Source: Opisthorchis felineus (lineage: Eukaryota > Platyhelminthes > Trematoda > Opisthorchiida > Opisthorchiidae). Taken from it: a stretch of 64,000 bases of DNA. Below the pieces are notes generated by a model that did no database searches, had not been told where the DNA came from, and worked only from the letters and a program-made list of their open reading frames with translations. This document shows positions 59,537 to 64,000 of the stretch, piece after piece (the first letter of the stretch is position 1; each line of letters begins with the position of its first letter). The stretch covers positions 372,636 to 436,635 of the forward strand of contig SJOL01008902.1 in assembly GCA_004794785.1 (NCBI GenBank), written 5' to 3'. The position numbers were made by a program, and so were the translations under genes.

Positions 59537-60640
59537 TTATTTGGATAATCGGATGTTAGTATCAAGATAGACATGTTCTGAATCAATGGCACACAAAACT
59601 GGTACACAAAAAACTGCCTCTTTATCAGCATTGTCACGCCGAATGCTGTCATGCGCTGTGTTTGACTTCGCAGTGGAATGACTTGTGACTGGCAGACGCC
59701 TTGCAGTCGATGATGCTGGGCTTCGGGTTGGAAACTGGTCACTAACTGACTGTTGTCCCATGGATTGTATCAGATATTTTGGTACGTGCCCAGCGATTCT
59801 TTGAAGGAGACAGCTATTTCCTCTCCCGCTGTAAGTCTCACCGCAACTGCAGGTGAAGTGATAGACGAGATGGGCCACAAGAAGACTGTCCCATCGGAGT
59901 TGGCCAGTTGGAAGTCACACAGCGCGGCTGTTAGCCTCTGTTTAAGGTTTGCGAATATGTGATCCTCCTTGAATGGTAGTTGCAAGAAGACCTTTTTCAT
60001 CGGAACAGTAGCAACCGTGTTTGTTCTGGCTTATTCCGGGCTGTTGTTTGGACAAAACGTTCCGGACAGTCATTTTAGGAACTCCTCTTCTGTACACAGT
60101 TTAACGAGGCGCAAATGTTTACCGCCCTGTAGAAGATTGTCTTAGGCAAGTCGAGTTTATACGCCATTGGCGCAAAACTTGAAAAGTGGATGTAGTGACT
60201 ACTTCAGCGGATAGCACGGGTTAGTGTGTCATCCGGGCGTCTTTTGGGCAGAATAAGCAAGAACCTCAAACTCCCTGAAGAAAAACATCATAAGCCACAA
60301 CCAAAACCAAATTGGTATGCAAATGAGCATGTTTGTCCAACCCGAAACTATTATCATTAATAAGACCTGAAAACCAACTAGAATGTTCCTCAGTAGTGAA
60401 AATCAGGATGTCGTCAACATGACGTCTAAAAAGTTTCGCTCTCATAATATTACCACATAAGTTCTTTTCTACGATAGGTAAGAATAGTTCAACAAGTTCA
60501 GGACCTAAAGGACTGCCCATGGTGATGTCACCAACTTCGTGCTACGTAAAGTAGCGAAAGTCAGAACGACTATTTTGTGTATAGCGGAGACGGGACACCT
60601 AGTGAGATGTTTTTCAAACTATGTAATCGCAAAAATCAAA
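59537..60640 (-). pseudogene. PLE-3: Penelope-like RT plus GIY-YIG, degenerate
   Basis: Read on the minus strand, SDFRYFT (about 60545) and a stop precede GDITMGSPLGPELVELFL (to about 60480). The catalytic box reads RHVDDILIF with VDD codons at 60418-60410 and His where the family has Tyr. The frame continues into an inserted hammerhead-repeat fragment (60337-60279). Decayed linker blocks (a CTEEE-type stretch near 60080) lead to KKVFLQLPFKEDHIFANLKQRL (60000-59935). HLVYHFTCSCGETYSGRG (59872-59819) is the GIY-YIG core, then HVPKYLIQSMG. The frame between linker and nuclease shifts once. Same subfamily style as PLE-1, different from PLE-2. Both RT Asp residues of VDD are kept, but the gene is broken. 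Confidence 0.85.
60279..60337 (+). repeat. Hammerhead repeat fragment inserted in PLE-3
   Basis: AAAAACATCATAAG, then CCAAAACCAAATTGGTATGC and AAATGAGCATGTTTG, as in the end module; internal bases are deleted. Confidence 0.7.
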
Positions 60641-62699
60641 TGAATTATTTTTTAATTTTGCTGGATCATCGATGGAATGTTACTGATGCTACAAAGGTGC
60701 TCTCCGCTGGTGTTAATTTACTGTTTTCTGACCTATCGTTGGGCTAAACTGATAGCCTGACCCCTCTTGGCCTTCCCTCTGAAAGTTCCAGTTGGTGGCT
60801 ACTAATGAGGAGCTTGAGTGTAATTGGTCGTACATTGCGTGGCTTTTGTTCCTGTGTCCGCTACACAGGGTTATCAACTTAATACACAGCACTGGCAAAC
60901 ATGTTCTCAGGCCAAACAGGTAGGAGAACCCAAAAATTTCCCCCAGCTAAAATAATTGAATTTGCGATGAATTCCTGTCCGTCGGCTTGCCACCAACATG
61001 TGCAGAGTCAGCTGGCCGATGTAATAACGGACAAGCAACCAGCTACGGCGGAAGAGACTATACACGAGCAACTGTCAGGATGAGATGAGGGCAAGTGGCT
61101 ACCTGTCCGGCTTGCCGTACAACAGAGTTTGGCCCCGACACTGCCAGTTTGCCCACCTGGTCCGTGCTGTGTATAGAGACCCCGCCCTTTTAATTTGGCA
61201 CTTGGTTTTGTGATCCGGCGGATGTCATGTCAAGGTTGCTCTCGTTAGTTACAGTATTGAAAATCGCGCCACATCTATTGTCTATTATTACCTTGCTTTG
61301 ACGTCCTTATCATTATGGATGTGAAGTTCATTTGACCCAACACACAAAGCGTCGTCTTATTCTACCCTTGTGCCGAGGTGCACATTTTTTTATTAAAAGA
61401 ACACAGAAGGACCACGAACTGTAGATAGAAATTGATATTTTTGTTTTTATCGACCTCGAAATTACGGGCATTGACGCCAGACGTTACAACTGTTGCCAAT
61501 GACCTTCGGAATCACATTGTACTTGTACACAACTTCACGCCCTATCGAATGGCGGCTTTGTTGTTCAACACCTTTAAATAGAGTATACCATGGAACAAGT
61601 ATAAAATGGCCCACTTTCGCCTCCGGTGAACATTTTGAGCCAGTGCTTGCTTACTGCTCACTGAAGCTTTCACAAAACTTCCGAAAAGCTCGGAAAGTTT
61701 TCCCATGCATGGACAAACTGAAGTAAAAACTAGGTATTAATCTTGAATACTTTTACGCAGAATGATCAATTCAGGTGTCGATTTGGTTTCTTTCACTGGT
61801 AAATCAGTTAAGGTAGATGACCCAGGCTCCAAGGAGGTAGTCTCCAAATTGAATTCTGTTGAGTGAATGAAGGCACAAACGACCATATAATGGCGCCATT
61901 TAAAAGACATCCTTGTTATCATGTATCTCGTGTATTCTACAAGTCCTCCATCAGTCCATCCACAAAAGATATTATGTGCGTAGGTATAAACTACCAGGTG
62001 CTGTGCTGTCGGACTCACAAGCTGTCATCGCATCCGTTTGCTGTGTACCACTTGCTCCAGCCTTTGTATCCCGGATGAGAATTCCATTCGGCGTCACTTT
62101 ATGCACATTCAGTGCGAATATCGTAGTGGATTTATGCGACAAGTCACGTGTGGGAGCCAGACAGCCCACATTCATAGATTATATAGTAGAATTTCCAGGT
62201 CATGCTTCACCTAACAGAGTGACCATGGGCTTTTTGTAGAACGACGACGCACCCACGACTGAGCGTCTGTGAGTCAGTGCACCCAGACTCGGACACCCGA
62301 TATACTTCCCACAAGTAGGTGTACTGGGTTTTCGCTTTACGTTCTCTGCCATGCACAAGTACCCTAGGATAGCAAAGCAAACGGGATACCGGAACTCGGA
62401 AATATCATATGGTCATTACCATTTTGTAGATGAAGAAAACAAATTTGATATCATACAAGTAGACAGCCGCACGCCGTTATTTGTTGGTACACAGTAGTTT
62501 TCCCAATAGACAGCCTCCCGACATGCAGTCACCCTGCTGAAGGAAACGGCTCTATCAAACCAAAGTTCTGCAATGAGATACCGCCGAAAATTGCAATCAC
62601 ACATGAAAATCTTTTCCATTATTTTGCAATTTAGTTACATTGTCTGATCCAAGTGTCATGACTGTTGTCTGCTTATCATAATCACCCTACGCACTCGTA
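60641..62699. other. No gene recognised
   Basis: The overlapping frames at 61737-62018 (-) and 61863-62239 (+) show no motif. The part near 62700 may be leader sequence of the Gypsy element. Confidence 0.5.
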
Positions 62700-62841
62700 C
62701 TGAATTTTGTGTGCACATTTCAGCTCATCCACGCTTGTTCTTGGACAAGTAAAACATTGTTTATCCCCTATAATTCGGACTTTCTTTTCACTTGTTCTCG
62801 GACGCATTCTAAAACTCTCAATTTACTTGGCTAGGAATACA

Positions 62842-63710
62842 ATGGATCCGCAGCTACGACCTAGGTTCTTCGACGCCGACGCAAACTCTGCAGATGCAGC
62901 CAAGCGCTGGAATCACTGGTTAAGTACCTTCGACACCTATCTGCAAACTGTCGAATCTTCTAAACCCGACAAACTTGAAACTCTCATCCACTTTTTGAAC
63001 CTGCTGGTGTACGGTCACATTACACTGAATATGAATCTGCGACCGAAAATTACACGTCCGCCCCAACAACGCTACCTGCTAAAGACCTACAAGCAAGAGC
63101 ACGGACAAGCTATTGGTCAGTTCGAACGAAAACTGAAATTATTAGCCGAAGACTGCGAGTTTAAATTAGCATCTTCAACTGAATATCAAGATGAATGCAT
63201 GCGTCATGCTATAATTAACGGCCTGGGGTACTCTTCCATCTGTGAAAAACGTCTAGCAAAGAGCTAACTCACTCTGGACCAAGTATATCAACTTGCTCGA
63301 ATTGGCTCACAAACAGTCGCAATCATATGCTAGGAACGAACCTATATCCTGCTCTACGATTTGGCCCATCTTACAGAATCCCGAACCAAGCACCAATCCG
63401 ATCACTGCTTCTGTGAAACCCGTTCAAACGTGGGATTTCCGTGTTTATGATAGACATCCTCGTTCAAAGTGCCCCACTCGAAAAGCCGTTTGTAATCTTT
63501 GTGGTGAACGCGGTCACTTCCGCCGCGTGCGCCGTTCGAAAAATACCACCGACTTCCATACAAATTGTACAATGAATCCCACTTTATCGTCATTATTCGT
63601 TGCAGCAGCACCTACCTACCTGGCACGTGCCATCACAACCATCAAAGTCCACGGAATCGTTCTCCTTGCCCCGGTCGACACTGGAAGTTCTTGTTACTTT
63701 CCGTCACGCA
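62842..63710 (+). pseudogene. Ty3/Gypsy gag and protease fragment
   Basis: Gag starts at ATG 62842 (MDPQLRPRFFDADA) and runs 141 codons to a TAA at 63264. It contains a WNHWLSTFDTYLQTV capsid block and a RYLLKTYKQEHGQAIGQFER block. The capsid continues past the stop (LTLDQVYQLA) and then in the +1 frame from about 63290 (LELAHKQSQSY). A zinc knuckle at about 63486-63530 reads CNLCGERGHFRRVR: the CX2CX4HX4C pattern with the last Cys changed to Arg. The retropepsin active site VDTGSS is at about 63673-63690. Directly after it, repeat C is inserted. Reverse transcriptase, integrase and LTRs are not in the window. Gag packages the RNA and the protease matures it; neither can work here. Confidence 0.85.
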
Positions 63711-64000
63711 GAGACTGGACCTTACCGTGGTGTGGCGGTTTGTGTACCTCGGCGACCCATTGAGCTATACTGGGGGGGAGGGGGTCCGCGCGACACTCAC
63801 AGAGTCTCTCATACCAGGTTGGTCAATGGGTAGAGGTCGGACGAACACAGTCTCCTGACCCTCCAGGTTGGGGGTTAGAACATGTGTGGCGACGTGTTCC
63901 GTAAAATTGGCAATGTACTTGCATTTCCAACCCAACACCGCTGCCTTGCGGTTAGGCTTTTGAGCCAAAGGCTTTGGTTGAGGACCCTAATCGTCCTCCT
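63711..64000 (+). mobile_element. Repeat C, second copy (runs off window)
   Basis: GACTGGACCTTACCGTGGTG onward aligns with 20471-20757 with scattered substitutions, to the last base of the window. It interrupts the Gypsy protease just downstream of its active site. Confidence 0.85.

Noticed and set aside
1..64000. Bacterial-style operons, CRISPR arrays or phage genes
   Set aside because: No runs of adjacent co-directional long frames, no regularly spaced direct repeats, and no phage or bacterial protein motifs.

Overview
The window looks like accessory, repeat-rich nuclear DNA of a metazoan, most likely a parasitic flatworm; a tapeworm of the Spirometra/Diphyllobothrium type is my best guess. 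The grounds are the combination of several Penelope-like elements (PLEs), an APE-type LINE, a Ty3/Gypsy gag, hammerhead-bearing small repeats, AT-rich intergenic DNA and tetranucleotide microsatellites. The taxon is inferred from the style of the repeats, not from a host gene. No host gene could be recognised, there is no operon-like gene spacing, and there are no tRNA, rRNA or CRISPR loci that I can support.

Layout: 99-1380, decayed PLE-1 (+). 2692-4048, PLE-2 (+), bounded by a 12-bp target-site duplication, with inverted ends that carry hammerhead-like motifs and a 269-codon open frame (end of the RT plus a GIY-YIG endonuclease). 7055-7225, (TCAC)n. 7276-8112 (-), an unexplained 278-codon frame. 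14380-17385, a decayed LINE (+). 20471-21250, repeat C with an intron-like segment. 26471-27956, an element with 280-bp terminal inverted repeats that are about 96% identical. 28007-34040, several copies of a small hammerhead-ribozyme repeat. 37690-38240, a LINE fragment. 48800-49640, PLE-4 (+). 50713-51165, the best hammerhead element, with two ribozymes 301 nt apart. 52640-52915, another copy. 55411-57715, PLE-5 (+). 59537-60640, PLE-3 (-). 62842-63710, a Gypsy gag/protease fragment, interrupted by a second copy of repeat C that runs off the window end.

The connecting theme is retroelements with self-cleaving RNA. PLEs supply reverse transcriptase and GIY-YIG endonuclease, and their flanking repeats are known in other animals to carry minimal hammerhead ribozymes. 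The small repeat family here (about ten pieces, both strands) has hammerhead cores with conserved stem I and stem II pairing, and at 50780-51111 two ribozymes frame a unit of about 301 nt. That is the layout of a retrozyme: a non-autonomous element whose RNA can be cut to unit length, circularised and presumably copied by PLE machinery. The same repeat also carries about 59-bp terminal inverted repeats, which is unusual and is the most interesting signal in the window. Almost every protein-coding remnant is broken by stops or frameshifts, so the region reads as a graveyard of nested insertions with a few younger ones (PLE-2, the long-TIR element, the hammerhead dimer).
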